Notes: generated by a model not told the origin, from the sequence alone. A stretch of 39,213 nt of DNA from an uncultured beta proteobacterium (GCA_903886975.1 CAISOB010000060.1:1-39213); one strand, 5' to 3'. Shown: positions 7,778-17,222, numbered from the stretch's first letter. Numbers and translations: made by a program.

Positions 7778-9181
7778 ATGCCATCTTGCTCCGCCGTTCT
7801 GACCTTCATCGCCCTGGCCGGCAGCGTCGTGCCGCCGGCCATCGCCTTCAGCGCGACCGATCCCTTCAACAGCGAGGCGATCGCCCCGCCGCGTCCGCTG
7901 CTCTTCCCGGCGGCGGAGCGCGCCGACCTTCCGTGCCAGGCTGTTGCGCCGGGGACCGTCTACGGCGTGCTTGAAGTCGTCGATCTCGCGCTTTGCCAAA
8001 ACCCGCGAACGCACGAAGCCTGGGCCAGTGCCCGCGTGCAGGCCGCGCTGGTCGGCCTGGCGCAATCGGAGTATCTGCCGGCGCTTGACGGCAGCGTCGG
8101 GATCGAGCGCATTCGCAGCAATGGCCAGAACGCTACTGCGCGCAGCGCTTCGCTGACGCTCTCGTGGCTGCTCTACGACTTCGGCGCACGCTCGGCCAAC
8201 CTGGAAAACGCCCGGCAGCTCCTGAGCGCCGCCAGCGCCAGCCTCGATGCGACGGTGCAAAGCGTATTTCTCGACGCCTTGCAGTCCTACTTCAACACCC
8301 AAGCCGCACGCGCCGCCGTCAGTGCCGCGCGGGAATCGGAGAAAGCCAGCCGCGCCAGCCTGTCGGCCGCCGAAGTGCGTTATCAGGTCGGCACCGGCAC
8401 GCCGGCCGACCGCCTGCTGGCGCAGACCGCGTGGTCGCAGGCGACGCTAAACCGCATCCGCGCCGAAGGGGTTTTGCAAAACGCGTTCGGCACGCTGGCC
8501 AACGTCATGGGGCTGGACGCCGGCACGCCGTTGACGCTCGCCGACATCCCCGAGGCGATGCCTGACGATGCCTTCGAACGCGATGTGGACACGCTGATCG
8601 CGCAAGCGCGCGAGCGTCGCCCGGACCTCAAGGCCGCCGAAGCGCAGCAACGCGCCGCCCAGGCCGGCGTCGAGCAGGCGCGCGCGGCGGGGCTGCCGAC
8701 CCTGTCGCTGGGAACCGGACCGAGTTGGGTCGGCGGCAGCGGCGATACCATCAACACCCGCAGCAACGCGATCGGCCTGACGCTGACCCTGCCGCTGTTC
8801 TCCGGTTTCAGCACCACTTACAACGTGCGCTCGGCGCAGGCCCGCGCCGACGTCGCGGGCGCCCAGCGCGACAGCGTCCGCCTGCAGGTCGCGCTCGACG
8901 TGTGGACGGCCTATCAGAGTCTGATCACCGCCACCCAGGCGATCCGCACAACCGCCGATCTGCTGGCCAGCGCCGAGCAATCGGAAAACGTCGCGCTCGG
9001 CCGCTACAAGGCCGGTGTCGGCAGCATCCTCGACGTGCTCAACGCGCAAAGCGCATTGGCCGACGCCCGCCTGCAACGCATACAGGCGAGGCTCGACTGG
9101 AACGTTTTTCGCGCGACGCTGGCCAAAGCGCTCGGCGCTCTCGACAGCAGCCTGCTCAATCCAGCCACCAGGACGCCATGA
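7778..9181 (+). CDS. TolC-family outer-membrane efflux protein
   Basis: The 467-residue product starts with a signal peptide (MPSCSAVLTFIALAGSVVPP, Ala-rich to about residue 24). It has two internally similar halves typical of OEP/TolC trimers, each with a long helical hairpin (ALQSYFNTQAARAAVSAARE; AYQSLITATQAIRTTADLL). The motif RYKAGVGSILDVLNAQSALADARLQ near the C-terminus is characteristic. An earlier ATG at 7670 would overlap yaeQ and place 36 residues before the signal peptide, so I reject it. The stop overlaps the next start (ATGA), giving tight coupling with the adaptor. Confidence 0.9.
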   Translation: MPSCSAVLTFIALAGSVVPPAIAFSATDPFNSEAIAPPRPLLFPAAERADLPCQAVAPGTVYGVLEVVDLALCQNPRTHEAWASARVQAALVGLAQSEYLPALDGSVGIERIRSNGQNATARSASLTLSWLLYDFGARSANLENARQLLSAASASLDATVQSVFLDALQSYFNTQAARAAVSAARESEKASRASLSAAEVRYQVGTGTPADRLLAQTAWSQATLNRIRAEGVLQNAFGTLANVMGLDAGTPLTLADIPEAMPDDAFERDVDTLIAQARERRPDLKAAEAQQRAAQAGVEQARAAGLPTLSLGTGPSWVGGSGDTINTRSNAIGLTLTLPLFSGFSTTYNVRSAQARADVAGAQRDSVRLQVALDVWTAYQSLITATQAIRTTADLLASAEQSENVALGRYKAGVGSILDVLNAQSALADARLQRIQARLDWNVFRATLAKALGALDSSLLNPATRTP

Positions 9182-10368
9182 AAGCCATCGTCAGCAAGTC
9201 CTTATTGACCGTCATCATTGTCGGCATCGCTGCCGGTGGCGGCTATTGGTATTACCGCAGCTCCGTGCCGACACCCGAGCAACGCTACCGGATACAGACG
9301 ATCGAGAAGGGCGACCTGGTGCAAACCGTCTCGGCCAACGGCACGCTCAACCCGGTCGTCCTGGTCAGCGTCGGCACCCAGGTTTCGGGAACCGTCACCA
9401 AGCTTTACGTCGACTTCAACGACAAGGTCAAGAAGGACCAGCCGCTGCTCGAACTCGACCGTTCGCTGTTCGCCGCCCAGGTCAGGCAATCGGTCGCCAC
9501 GGTCAATAACATCCAGACCACGCTCGATCTGGCGCGTGCCAGCGAAGCACGCCTGCAAGCGCTGTTCGAACAGGAATACGTTTCGCGGCAGGAACTCGAC
9601 CAGGCCATCCAGGCGCGCAAATCCGCCGAGGCGCAGTTGGCGCAGGCCAAGGCCGCAGCCGACAAGGATCAGGTCAATCTCAATTACACGATCATCCGCT
9701 CGCCGGTATCGGGAATCGTCGTCGATCGCGTCGTCGATCTCGGCCAGACGGTCGCCGCCAGCCTGCAGACCCCAACGCTGATCAAGATCGCCCAGGACCT
9801 CTCCGAAATGCGCATCGATTCGAGCTTTGCCGAAGCCGACATCGGCCGCATCAAGGAAGGTCAGCCGGTGCGATTTACCGTCGATGCCTTTCCCAATCGC
9901 AGCTTCACCGGCGAAGTGCAGCAGATCCGTCTCAATTCGACGGTGACGCAGAACGTCGTCACCTACAACGTTCGCGTCTCGCTGCAAAATCCCGAACAGA
10001 TCCTGCTGCCGGGGATGACCGCTTACGTCAGCATCGCCGTAGACCGGCGCGACGATGTGACTATGGTTCCGAACTCCGCCTTGCGCTTCAAGCCGGCGGG
10101 CGCCGAGGAAAAAACGGCGGCCGACGACCCCGCGCCGAATGGCGAAACCCGCCGCGACGGCAAGGGCAAGAAGCGCGAAGCCAATAGCGGTACGGTGTAC
10201 ATCGTCGACGGCAAGACCATCAAGCCGGTCAGCGTACAGATCGGCATCACCGACAACCGCAACAGCGAAATCGTCGGCGGCGATCTGAAGCTCGGCGACA
10301 AGGTCATCGTCGGCGAGAACTTCGCCGCCAACGGCAAACCCAGCAGCGTCGGGGTGAGACTCTTCTGA
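9178..10368 (+). CDS. Efflux RND/MacA-type periplasmic adaptor
   Basis: The 396-residue protein is a membrane fusion protein linking an inner-membrane ABC transporter to TolC. It has one N-terminal membrane segment (about residues 7-26), a lipoyl half (VSVGTQVSGTVTKLYVDFND), a coiled-coil hairpin (about 95-165), the second lipoyl half (IIRSPVSGIVVDRVVDLGQ) and beta-barrel domains (FTVDAFPNRSFTGEV; LPGMTAYVSIAV). A lysine/arginine-rich insertion (GETRRDGKGKKREANSG, about 325-340) interrupts the membrane-proximal domain. The start overlaps the TolC-family stop and the stop overlaps the ATPase start (TGATG). Confidence 0.92.
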   Translation: MKAIVSKSLLTVIIVGIAAGGGYWYYRSSVPTPEQRYRIQTIEKGDLVQTVSANGTLNPVVLVSVGTQVSGTVTKLYVDFNDKVKKDQPLLELDRSLFAAQVRQSVATVNNIQTTLDLARASEARLQALFEQEYVSRQELDQAIQARKSAEAQLAQAKAAADKDQVNLNYTIIRSPVSGIVVDRVVDLGQTVAASLQTPTLIKIAQDLSEMRIDSSFAEADIGRIKEGQPVRFTVDAFPNRSFTGEVQQIRLNSTVTQNVVTYNVRVSLQNPEQILLPGMTAYVSIAVDRRDDVTMVPNSALRFKPAGAEEKTAADDPAPNGETRRDGKGKKREANSGTVYIVDGKTIKPVSVQIGITDNRNSEIVGGDLKLGDKVIVGENFAANGKPSSVGVRLF

Positions 10369-11099
10369 TGTCGGAAACGGTTATCCGCGTCGCCGGACTC
10401 GGCAAGTCCTACGTCACCGCCGCCGGCCTCTTCCCGGCGCTCAAAGGGGTGGGCCTGGAGATCCGGCGCGGCGAATTCGTCGCCATCATGGGGCCGTCGG
10501 GTTCGGGCAAGTCGACCTTCATGAACCTGCTCGGCTGTCTCGATACGCCGACTTCCGGCGAATATTGGCTGGTCGGGCGCGAAGTCGCGCACATGCCCGG
10601 CGACGAGTTGGCCTTGCTGCGCAATCGCACCATCGGTTTCGTTTTCCAAGGCTTTAACCTCTTGCCGCGCATGACTCTCGAAGAAAATGTCGCCCTACCG
10701 CTTGTCTATTCGGGCATCGCCCGCGAATCGCGCCGTGGGCGCGCCCGCCAGATGCTCGCCAAGGTCGGCCTCGAAGGCTACGCGGGATCGCTGCCGGCGT
10801 GCATCTCGGGCGGCCAGCAGCAGCGCGTGGCGATCGCCCGCGCGCTGATCAACGCGCCGCGCCTGATCCTCGCCGACGAACCGACCGGCAACCTCGACAG
10901 CCACACCGGAGAGGAAATCATGGCGCTGTTCGGGCAACTCAACGGCGAGGGAATCACCGTCGTGCTGGTCACGCACGAAGCCAACATTGCCGCCCACGCC
11001 CGGCGCCAGGTGCGCTTCTTCGACGGTCACATCGTCAGCGATGTGCAGACCCCGCGCCCACTCAGCGCCGTCATTCCGGCGCAAGCCGGAATCCAGTAA
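10368..11099 (+). CDS. MacB-type ABC transporter ATP-binding protein
   Basis: The 243-residue ATPase has Walker [10 protein letters not shown] (residues 42-50), Q-loop FQGFNLLP, signature [14 protein letters not shown], Walker [14 protein letters not shown] and H-loop VTHE. It belongs to the LolD/MacB/FtsE group, which works with FtsX-fold permeases. The domain is complete by about residue 228. The last residues, VIPAQAGIQ, are encoded by a palindromic repeat (11070-11096) that runs up to the stop, so the natural C-terminus has been replaced or extended by the repeat. The permease partner is separated from it by the GIY-YIG block. Confidence 0.93.
   Translation: MSETVIRVAGLGKSYVTAAGLFPALKGVGLEIRRGEFVAIMGPSGSGKSTFMNLLGCLDTPTSGEYWLVGREVAHMPGDELALLRNRTIGFVFQGFNLLPRMTLEENVALPLVYSGIARESRRGRARQMLAKVGLEGYAGSLPACISGGQQQRVAIARALINAPRLILADEPTGNLDSHTGEEIMALFGQLNGEGITVVLVTHEANIAAHARRQVRFFDGHIVSDVQTPRPLSAVIPAQAGIQ
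11070..11096 (+). repeat. Palindromic REP-like repeat, coding for ATPase C-terminus
   Basis: One 27-base forward unit: GTC, stem ATTCCGGC, loop GCAA, stem GCCGGAAT, CCAG. It is translated as VIPAQAGIQ at the end of the ABC ATPase. The same 27 bases occur unchanged at 11406-11432 (reverse), 11457-11483 and 18409-18435. Confidence 0.9.
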
Positions 11100-11107
11100 C
11101 GGCGCCG

Positions 11108-11395
11108 ATGAAACAGCCATGCGTCTACATCCTCGCCAGCCGCAGAAATGGCACGCTTTATACCGGAGTGACTTCCAATCTTGTGCAACGCGTTTGGCAA
11201 CACAAGAACGATGCGGCGGAGGGATTTACGAAGAAATACGGCGTCCATCTCCTGGTCTGGTTCGAGGTCCATGTGACGATGGAATCGGCAATCGGGCGGG
11301 AAAAGACCATCAAGGGATGGAAGCGCTCCAGGAAACTCGAACTCATCGAGTCCGTCAATCCACAGTGGTTGGATTTGTACGAGGAGCTACTCTGA
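11108..11395 (+). CDS. GIY-YIG nuclease family protein set among repeats
   Basis: The 95-residue product is a stand-alone GIY-YIG domain of the COG2827/UPF0213 kind. The signature is VYI (6-8) with LYTGVT (17-22), and the conserved Arg28 and His32 follow in NLVQRVWQHK. Glu65 in AIGREKTIKGW occupies the place of the catalytic metal-binding glutamate. The C-terminus NPQWLDLYEELL is typical of the small single-domain members. It lies between the ATPase and permease genes of an efflux operon, in the same direction, with a palindromic repeat 11 bases upstream and an inverted pair 10 bases downstream. This suggests that it came in with the repeats. Biological role of this small group is unknown. 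Confidence 0.9.
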   Translation: MKQPCVYILASRRNGTLYTGVTSNLVQRVWQHKNDAAEGFTKKYGVHLLVWFEVHVTMESAIGREKTIKGWKRSRKLELIESVNPQWLDLYEELL

Positions 11396-11405
11396 TGTGC
11401 CGCGA

Positions 11406-11483
11406 CTGGATTCCGGCTTGCGCCGGAATGACGGAGTCTGTGATTTTGTCGATGTCGTCATTCCGGCGCAAGCCGGAATCCAG
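11406..11483. repeat. Inverted pair of palindromic REP-like repeats
   Basis: A reverse unit (11406-11432) and a forward unit (11457-11483), 24 bases apart. Each is identical to the unit at 11070-11096. Together the three copies bracket the GIY-YIG gene. The rest of the 172-base gap before the permease (11484-11567) shows nothing else that I can identify. Confidence 0.9.
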
Positions 11484-11567
11484 CCACCATCCCGATGCAG
11501 CAGCCATACGCATGCACTCAGCCCAAGCGCACGGGTACCCGGATGACCGCTTCTTCGAGGCCATGCC

Positions 11568-12791
11568 ATGCTGAAAGCCATGCTCGGCGAAGCGTGGCAC
11601 GCCATGCACTGCAACCGCATGCGCACGGCGCTGACCATGCTCGGCATGGTGATCGGCGTCGGCTCGGTGGTGCTGATGATGGCCATCGGCCAGGGTGCGC
11701 AGTATGCGGTGGCACAGACGATCAGCACCATGGGCAGCAATCTCTACGTCATCATCGCCGGTTCGACGCAAGCGGCCGGCGCGCGCTCCGGCGGCGGTTT
11801 CGGCTTCACCCTGCGCGTCGCCGACGCCGAAGCCATTGCCGAACTCGACGACATCACTTACGTCGCGCCGGTGCACCAGGGCACGCAACAGCTCGTCTAT
11901 GGGGCCAAGAACTGGAGCTCCGTCGTCGTCGGCACGACCCCGGCCTACCTCGACGCGCGCTCGTGGTCCGTCGCGAGTGGCTACGTCTTCGGCGATTCGG
12001 ACCTGCGCTCGGCAACCCGCGTCGCGCTGATCGGCAAGACGGTCATCGAGAACCTGTTCGAGCCCGGCGAAGACCCGCTCGGCAAGACGATACGCGTGCG
12101 CCAGACGCCATTCATCGTCATCGGCACGCTCGGCGCCAAGGGCCAGAACCTCGACGGCCGCGACCAGGATGACACCATCATCGTCCCGCTGTCGACGGCC
12201 CAGCGCAAGGTGTTCGGCGTGCCGTTCGCCGGCTCGATCCGCTCGATCATCGTCCAGGCGAGTTCGGCCGAAGCCATGCCATCGGTCGAAAAATCGGTCA
12301 CCGCGCTGCTGCGCCAGCGCCACCGGCTGCGCGAGGGCGCGGAGGACGATTTCTACATCCGCAACCTCGCCGCCGCCGCCGATTCGGCAGCCGAAACGAC
12401 GCGCGTGATGTCGCTGCTGCTTGGCGCCATCGCCTCGGTCTCGCTGCTCGTCGGCGGCATCGGCATCATGAACATCATGCTCGTTTCGGTCACGGAGCGA
12501 ACGCGCGAGATCGGCATCCGCATGGCCATCGGCGCGCGCCAGAGGGACATCCTGACGCAGTTCCTGCTCGAAGCGGTGATGATTTCGATTGCCGGCTGTC
12601 TGATCGGCTTGATCCTCGGCATCGGCGGGGCGCTGCTGACCAACGCCATCACCGACATGGTGATCGTCATCTCGGGCGGCTCGGTCATCGTCGCCTTCGC
12701 CGTCGCCGCCGGGGTTGGCGTATTCTTCGGTTTTTATCCGGCACGCAAGGCCGCGGCCCTCGACCCGATCGAAGCGTTGCGGTATCAGTAA
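11568..12791 (+). CDS. MacB-type ABC transporter permease
   Basis: The 407-residue permease has the MacB_PCD/FtsX layout. There is one membrane segment near residues 20-45 (RTALTMLGMVIGVGSVVLMM), a large periplasmic domain (about 50-275), then three membrane segments near 283-310, 330-358 and 370-395. The stretch GGIGIMNIMLVSVTERTREIGIRMAIGA is a hallmark of FtsX-type permeases, and the C-terminus PARKAAALDPIEALRYQ is the usual end of the family. With the ATPase, adaptor and TolC protein it makes a tripartite exporter for an unknown substrate (peptides, macrolides and siderophores are known for relatives). Confidence 0.92.
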   Translation: MLKAMLGEAWHAMHCNRMRTALTMLGMVIGVGSVVLMMAIGQGAQYAVAQTISTMGSNLYVIIAGSTQAAGARSGGGFGFTLRVADAEAIAELDDITYVAPVHQGTQQLVYGAKNWSSVVVGTTPAYLDARSWSVASGYVFGDSDLRSATRVALIGKTVIENLFEPGEDPLGKTIRVRQTPFIVIGTLGAKGQNLDGRDQDDTIIVPLSTAQRKVFGVPFAGSIRSIIVQASSAEAMPSVEKSVTALLRQRHRLREGAEDDFYIRNLAAAADSAAETTRVMSLLLGAIASVSLLVGGIGIMNIMLVSVTERTREIGIRMAIGARQRDILTQFLLEAVMISIAGCLIGLILGIGGALLTNAITDMVIVISGGSVIVAFAVAAGVGVFFGFYPARKAAALDPIEALRYQ

Positions 12792-12816
12792 GCAAGACCT
12801 TTTTCAAGGATTCGGT

Positions 12817-13338
12817 ATGCCCGCATACGCCCTCGGAGATCTCGTCCCGCAAATCGATCCGCAATCCTGGATCGCGCCCAACGCGACCGTCATCGGTGAC
12901 GTGCAGCTGGCGCGCAACGTGTCGATCTGGTGGAACACCACCGTGCGTGGCGATACCGACCGGATCAGCATCGGCGAGAACACCAACGTGCAGGACGGCT
13001 GCGTGCTGCACACCAACAAGGGCATCCCGCTTGACATCGGCCGCAATGTGACGATAGGCCACATGGTCATGCTGCATGGCTGCACCATCGGCGACGACTG
13101 CCTGATCGGCATCGGCGCCGTGCTGCTCAACCGCTCGGTGATCGGCAAGAACAGTCTGGTCGCTGCCAATACGCTGATTCTCGAAGGCAAGGTCTTCCCC
13201 GAGCGTTCGCTGATCATGGGTTCGCCGGGGAAAGTCATCCGCCAACTGAGCGACGAAGAGGTCGCCCGCCTGCCTGGCAGTTCCGAGCGTTATATCAAGA
13301 ACTGGCAACGCTATCAGAGCGAGTTGGCCAAGCTATGA
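12817..13338 (+). CDS. Gamma-carbonic anhydrase family protein (YrdA/PaaY-like)
   Basis: The 173-residue protein is a left-handed beta-helix of hexapeptide repeats, about residues 15-150. The zinc-ligand histidines of the gamma class appear in GCVLHT, IGHMVMLHGC. The C-terminal helix includes RYIKNWQRYQSEL. AAGGA lies seven bases before the ATG at 12817; longer starts run into the permease gene. Relatives include active carbonic anhydrases and thioesterase-like proteins, so activity is not certain. The stop overlaps the start of a possible longer form of the next gene (ATGA). Confidence 0.88.
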   Translation: MPAYALGDLVPQIDPQSWIAPNATVIGDVQLARNVSIWWNTTVRGDTDRISIGENTNVQDGCVLHTNKGIPLDIGRNVTIGHMVMLHGCTIGDDCLIGIGAVLLNRSVIGKNSLVAANTLILEGKVFPERSLIMGSPGKVIRQLSDEEVARLPGSSERYIKNWQRYQSELAKL

Positions 13339-13361
13339 ATCACTCACGCGTGGAGTCGCCG

Positions 13362-14111
13362 ATGAAAGGTCTGTTATTTGCACTCGCTTTGCTGCTCTTC
13401 GGCCCGAACCTTGCCGCGCAGAGTGCGGAGGTCAGAGTGTTGAGCGCCGGTGCCGTCGAACCCGGCGTGCACGCCTTCGCCGATCAAGCACAGAGCGAGC
13501 TGGGCATCGAGATGCGGATCGAATTCAATACCGCGCCGCAGATCGCCAAGCGCCTCGCCGCCGGTGAAGTCTTCGATATCCTGATTTCGCCGCCGGGCGT
13601 CATCGACAAGGCGCTCGCCGACGGCCAGGTGCTCGCCGCGGGCCGCGTGGCGATCGGCCGCGTCGGCGCCGGTATCGCCGTGCGCAGCGCCGCACCGGCG
13701 CCCGACGTGACCACCGTCGACGCCTTGAAACAGGCACTGCTCGCCGCCGACTCGCTGGTCTATAACTCGGCTTCGACCGGCCTCTACCTCGACCAGCTGT
13801 TTGCCAGCCTCGGCCTGTTCGATCAGCTGCAGGCCAAGACCACGCGCTATCCCAACGGCGCGGCCGTCATGGAACACCTGATCAAGGGCCAAGGCAGGGA
13901 AATCGGTTTCGGCGCAATCACCGAGATCAGGCTTTACACCGACAAGGGCCTCAAATTCGTCGGGCCGCTGCCCGCCGAAGTGCAAAACTACACGAGTTAT
14001 GACGCCGCGCTGATGCGCGGCGCAAGCTCGCCGGAGACGGCTGCGGCGGTGTTGCGCCAGCTCGCCACGCCGACGGCAAGGGCGGCGTTCGCGGCCGCCG
14101 GGATCGAATAG
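13362..14111 (+). CDS. Periplasmic substrate-binding protein, ModA-like
   Basis: The 249-residue product has a signal peptide (MKGLLFALALLLFGPNLAAQ) and the fold pattern of PF13531/SBP_bac_11 binding proteins: EVRVLSAGAVEPGV, FDILISPPGVIDKAL, NSASTGLYLDQL and IGFGAITEIRLY. I choose ATG 13362 (GGAG six bases before) over 13335, since it puts the signal peptide at the very start. No permease or ATPase of the molybdate type is adjacent. Such orphan proteins bind oxyanions or small organic acids; the ligand here is unknown. Confidence 0.78.
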   Translation: MKGLLFALALLLFGPNLAAQSAEVRVLSAGAVEPGVHAFADQAQSELGIEMRIEFNTAPQIAKRLAAGEVFDILISPPGVIDKALADGQVLAAGRVAIGRVGAGIAVRSAAPAPDVTTVDALKQALLAADSLVYNSASTGLYLDQLFASLGLFDQLQAKTTRYPNGAAVMEHLIKGQGREIGFGAITEIRLYTDKGLKFVGPLPAEVQNYTSYDAALMRGASSPETAAAVLRQLATPTARAAFAAAGIE

Positions 14112-14232
14112 CGAAAGCGATTTTCCACAAATCCGCTTCCCCCTGAGGCGCGCCCGGCGGGGCGGAAAAAAAAGATTCGGCATCGACGGCTGGAACGTAT
14201 ATGATGTTGACATCTTTGCTCATGTCATAGCC

Positions 14233-17181
14233 ATGAACAGCCTTTTTCTGCCCGCGCCAAACAGCGCCGCCCCGGCATCGAAACGATGGCCGGCCTGGGC
14301 GCACTACGCGCTGATCGCGACGACGCTTATCGCGCTGATGGTCGGCTTGATCGCCGTCGAAGCGTGGCAGGAAAAACTGCGCTATCGCGAGCGCGCCACC
14401 GTTGCGACGCGCAATATCGCCGCCCTGCTCGACAGTCGTATCAGCGATGTCGCCGACAAGGTCGATGTCGTCTTGCGCGACGTCGGCAACCACTATGAGG
14501 AGCAAGCGGAACAAGGCCGCCTGACCGCGACGTGGCTGAACAGGCAGTTGCAGCGGCACGAAGCCCTGCTGCCGGAAGTGAGCAACCTGCGTGTGCTCGA
14601 CAAAGACGGCTTCGCCCGTTATGGCGGCGGTCTCCCGGCGGGGAATCCGGTCAGTCTCAGCGACCGGGAATTTTATAGCCGCGCCCGCGACGATCCGGCG
14701 AGCCGCCTGATCGTATTCGGTCCGATCTTTGGCCGCATCAGCCAGCAATGGGTACTCGTTTTCGCACGCCGCCTGAATGCGCCCGATGGATCATTCGCCG
14801 GCGTCGTCTATGCCAATCTGGCCACTGCGTATTTCGACAAGATCTTGTCACCGCTGACGCTCGGCAAATATGGCGCGGCGACCCTGCGCATGACCGATCT
14901 TTCGCTCGTGCACCGCTACCCGGACACCCACGGGCAGGTCGGCAGCAGGGAGGTATCGCCAGAGTTGCGCGAGATGGTACAAGCTCATCCCGAGCGCGGC
15001 GACTATCTAGCCAGCACTGCACTCGATGGCATCGAGCGCAGCAATGCCTACCGCAAGCTTGAACGCTACCCCTTCTACGTGATCGTCGGCCTCGCCACCG
15101 AGGACTATCTGGGCGGCTGGCATGACAACGTCTTCATGCTTTCGGGACTGGCGGGACTGGCCATCCTGTTGACCGGCTTCGCAGCCATGCTCGTCTATCG
15201 CACCAACCGCCGGCTGCTCACCGATATCGAGCAACGAAAGCTGATCGCCGCCGAGCTTGAACAACACCGTGATCACCTCGAAGAACTGGTCAGTACGCGG
15301 ACGAAGGAACTCGAGCGGGCGGTGGAAAATACGCGGCTCTTCGTCAAAATGGCGCCGATCTGCATCGCCATGTTCGATCGCGAGATGAATTATTTGTCGA
15401 CCAGCGACCTCTGGCTGACCGAAATCGTGCGCGGGCGGCGGCAGCTGCTCGGAAGAAATTGTTACGAGATCAATCCGGATCTGCCTCAAACGTGGAAACA
15501 GGCGCACCAGCAAGGCCTCGGCGGTCGCGCGACACGCAACGACGCGGACCCGTGGTGCCCTGCCGATGGAAGCCGCCGTTGGCTGTACTGGGCGGTCGCC
15601 CCGTGGCGGCATCCCAACGGGCAGATCGACGGCGTCATCATCTTTGCCGAAGATATTACACGGCGCAAACAGGTCGAGCAGGCGCTGCGCGCCAGCGAGG
15701 AGCAGTTTCGCGCCTTCTTCAACACGCAGGCCCTGGGCACGGCAATGGTCCTGCTCGACGGAAACTTCCTGCGGGTCAATCAGACGCTGTGCGAGATGAC
15801 CGGTTACCGCGAGGACGAGCTACTGGCCATGGGCCCAGCGAAATTGACGCATCCCGACGACCGGCCGCAGCTCGACGCGTTGCTGACGTTTCTGGGTGGG
15901 AAAGGTCTGTCCTATAAATCGGAAAGGCGCTACATCCGCAAGGACGGCGAAGTCATCTGGATCCAGGTGAATGCGGCCCTGGTGCGCGATGAGCACGGCA
16001 AGGTCCTTTACGCCGCGGAAACGATTCAGGAGATCACGGCGCGCAAGCTGCACGAGGCGCGGATCGCCGACGCCATGGTCAAAGTCGAGCTGGCCAACAA
16101 GGCCAAATCCCGCTTCCTGGCGGCGGCCAGCCATGACCTTCGCCAGCCGCTGTCGGCGCTCAGCATTTATATCAACGTGCTGGCCGACAAGGTCGCACCG
16201 GCCGAGCAGCAGTTTGTCGCGAACATGAAGGAATGCGTCGCGGGACTGAGCAACCTGCTCAACGACCTCCTCGATTTGAGCAAGCTTTCGGCCGGCGTCG
16301 TCAAAGTCAATGTCGATGATTTCCCGATCGCCGACCTGCTCGACAGTCTGCAGTCCGTATACAGCCCCGTCGCCGAATCGCGCGGACTGCGGCTGCGCAG
16401 CGTACCGTCCAAACTGATCGTGCGCACCGACCAGGTACTGCTGCACCGCATTCTCAGCAATTTCATCGACAACGCCTTGCGGTACACCAACCGCGGCGGC
16501 GTCGTCGTCGGTTGCCGTCGCCGCGAGGGCCGCGTGTTCGTCGAGGTTTGGGACAGCGGCGTCGGCATTCCGGCCGACAAGCGCAGCGAGATCTTCGAGG
16601 AATTCAGGCAGCTCGGCGACGAAGCGCGCAACAGCGGTAGCGGCCTGGGGCTGGCCATCGCCGCCAAGACCGCCGACCTGCTCGGCCTGGAAATCCAGTT
16701 GCGTTCCCAGGTCGGTTGCGGCTCGGTGTTCGCCATCGAGATCGCGCTCGGCCACGCCGATACGCTGCCGGCGCCGCCGGTGCGCGTTACGGCCCGTCGC
16801 GCGCTGCGCATCGCGCTGGTCGAGGATAACCGACTGGTCCGCGACGCGCTGACAGCCGCCATGCAGGAATCCGGCCATCAGGTAGTCAGCACGGCGAGCG
16901 GCGACATGATGCTGACCGCGCTCGGTACGCAGCCGCCGGATATCGTGGTCTCCGACTATCGCCTGGCGCATGGCCTGACCGGCTACGAGGCGATCTCCGT
17001 GCTGCGGGCGCGGTTCGGCACGGCGTTGCCGGCGATCATCATCAGCGGCGACACGGATCCGCTGCTATTGCGCCGCATGAATGACCGCGGCATCGTCGTG
17101 CTGCACAAACCCCTCGATCTTGAGGAACTGCAGGCCTATCTGGAAGACCTGAGCTATCCGGCCAACGCGACCAGCAGCTAG
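14233..17181 (+). CDS. Hybrid sensor histidine kinase with Cache, PAS and receiver domains
   Basis: This 982-residue membrane kinase has a membrane helix (about 20-43), a periplasmic Cache-like sensor region (about 45-295) and a second membrane helix (about 298-322). A short coiled coil follows, then two PAS domains (about 373-480 and 490-610). Its HisKA domain has AASHDLRQPLSAL with phospho-acceptor His634. The HATPase domain shows NFIDNALRYT, DSGVGIP and GSGLGLAIA. The C-terminal receiver starts at 858, with acceptor Asp908 (VVSDYRL) and Lys in VLHKPLD. The mix is like RpfC/LuxQ-type hybrids. No response-regulator output gene is next to it. The ligand is unknown. Confidence 0.92.
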   Translation: MNSLFLPAPNSAAPASKRWPAWAHYALIATTLIALMVGLIAVEAWQEKLRYRERATVATRNIAALLDSRISDVADKVDVVLRDVGNHYEEQAEQGRLTATWLNRQLQRHEALLPEVSNLRVLDKDGFARYGGGLPAGNPVSLSDREFYSRARDDPASRLIVFGPIFGRISQQWVLVFARRLNAPDGSFAGVVYANLATAYFDKILSPLTLGKYGAATLRMTDLSLVHRYPDTHGQVGSREVSPELREMVQAHPERGDYLASTALDGIERSNAYRKLERYPFYVIVGLATEDYLGGWHDNVFMLSGLAGLAILLTGFAAMLVYRTNRRLLTDIEQRKLIAAELEQHRDHLEELVSTRTKELERAVENTRLFVKMAPICIAMFDREMNYLSTSDLWLTEIVRGRRQLLGRNCYEINPDLPQTWKQAHQQGLGGRATRNDADPWCPADGSRRWLYWAVAPWRHPNGQIDGVIIFAEDITRRKQVEQALRASEEQFRAFFNTQALGTAMVLLDGNFLRVNQTLCEMTGYREDELLAMGPAKLTHPDDRPQLDALLTFLGGKGLSYKSERRYIRKDGEVIWIQVNAALVRDEHGKVLYAAETIQEITARKLHEARIADAMVKVELANKAKSRFLAAASHDLRQPLSALSIYINVLADKVAPAEQQFVANMKECVAGLSNLLNDLLDLSKLSAGVVKVNVDDFPIADLLDSLQSVYSPVAESRGLRLRSVPSKLIVRTDQVLLHRILSNFIDNALRYTNRGGVVVGCRRREGRVFVEVWDSGVGIPADKRSEIFEEFRQLGDEARNSGSGLGLAIAAKTADLLGLEIQLRSQVGCGSVFAIEIALGHADTLPAPPVRVTARRALRIALVEDNRLVRDALTAAMQESGHQVVSTASGDMMLTALGTQPPDIVVSDYRLAHGLTGYEAISVLRARFGTALPAIIISGDTDPLLLRRMNDRGIVVLHKPLDLEELQAYLEDLSYPANATSS

Positions 17182-17222
17182 CGGGCCAGGTAATTGTTCA
17201 CTGCGAGTTACTTGTGATTTTA

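Noticed and set aside
14112..14232. Terminator after the binding-protein gene at the GGCGGGGCGG and A-run
   Set aside because: The A-run follows a GC-rich stretch but I could not find two arms that pair well enough for a hairpin.
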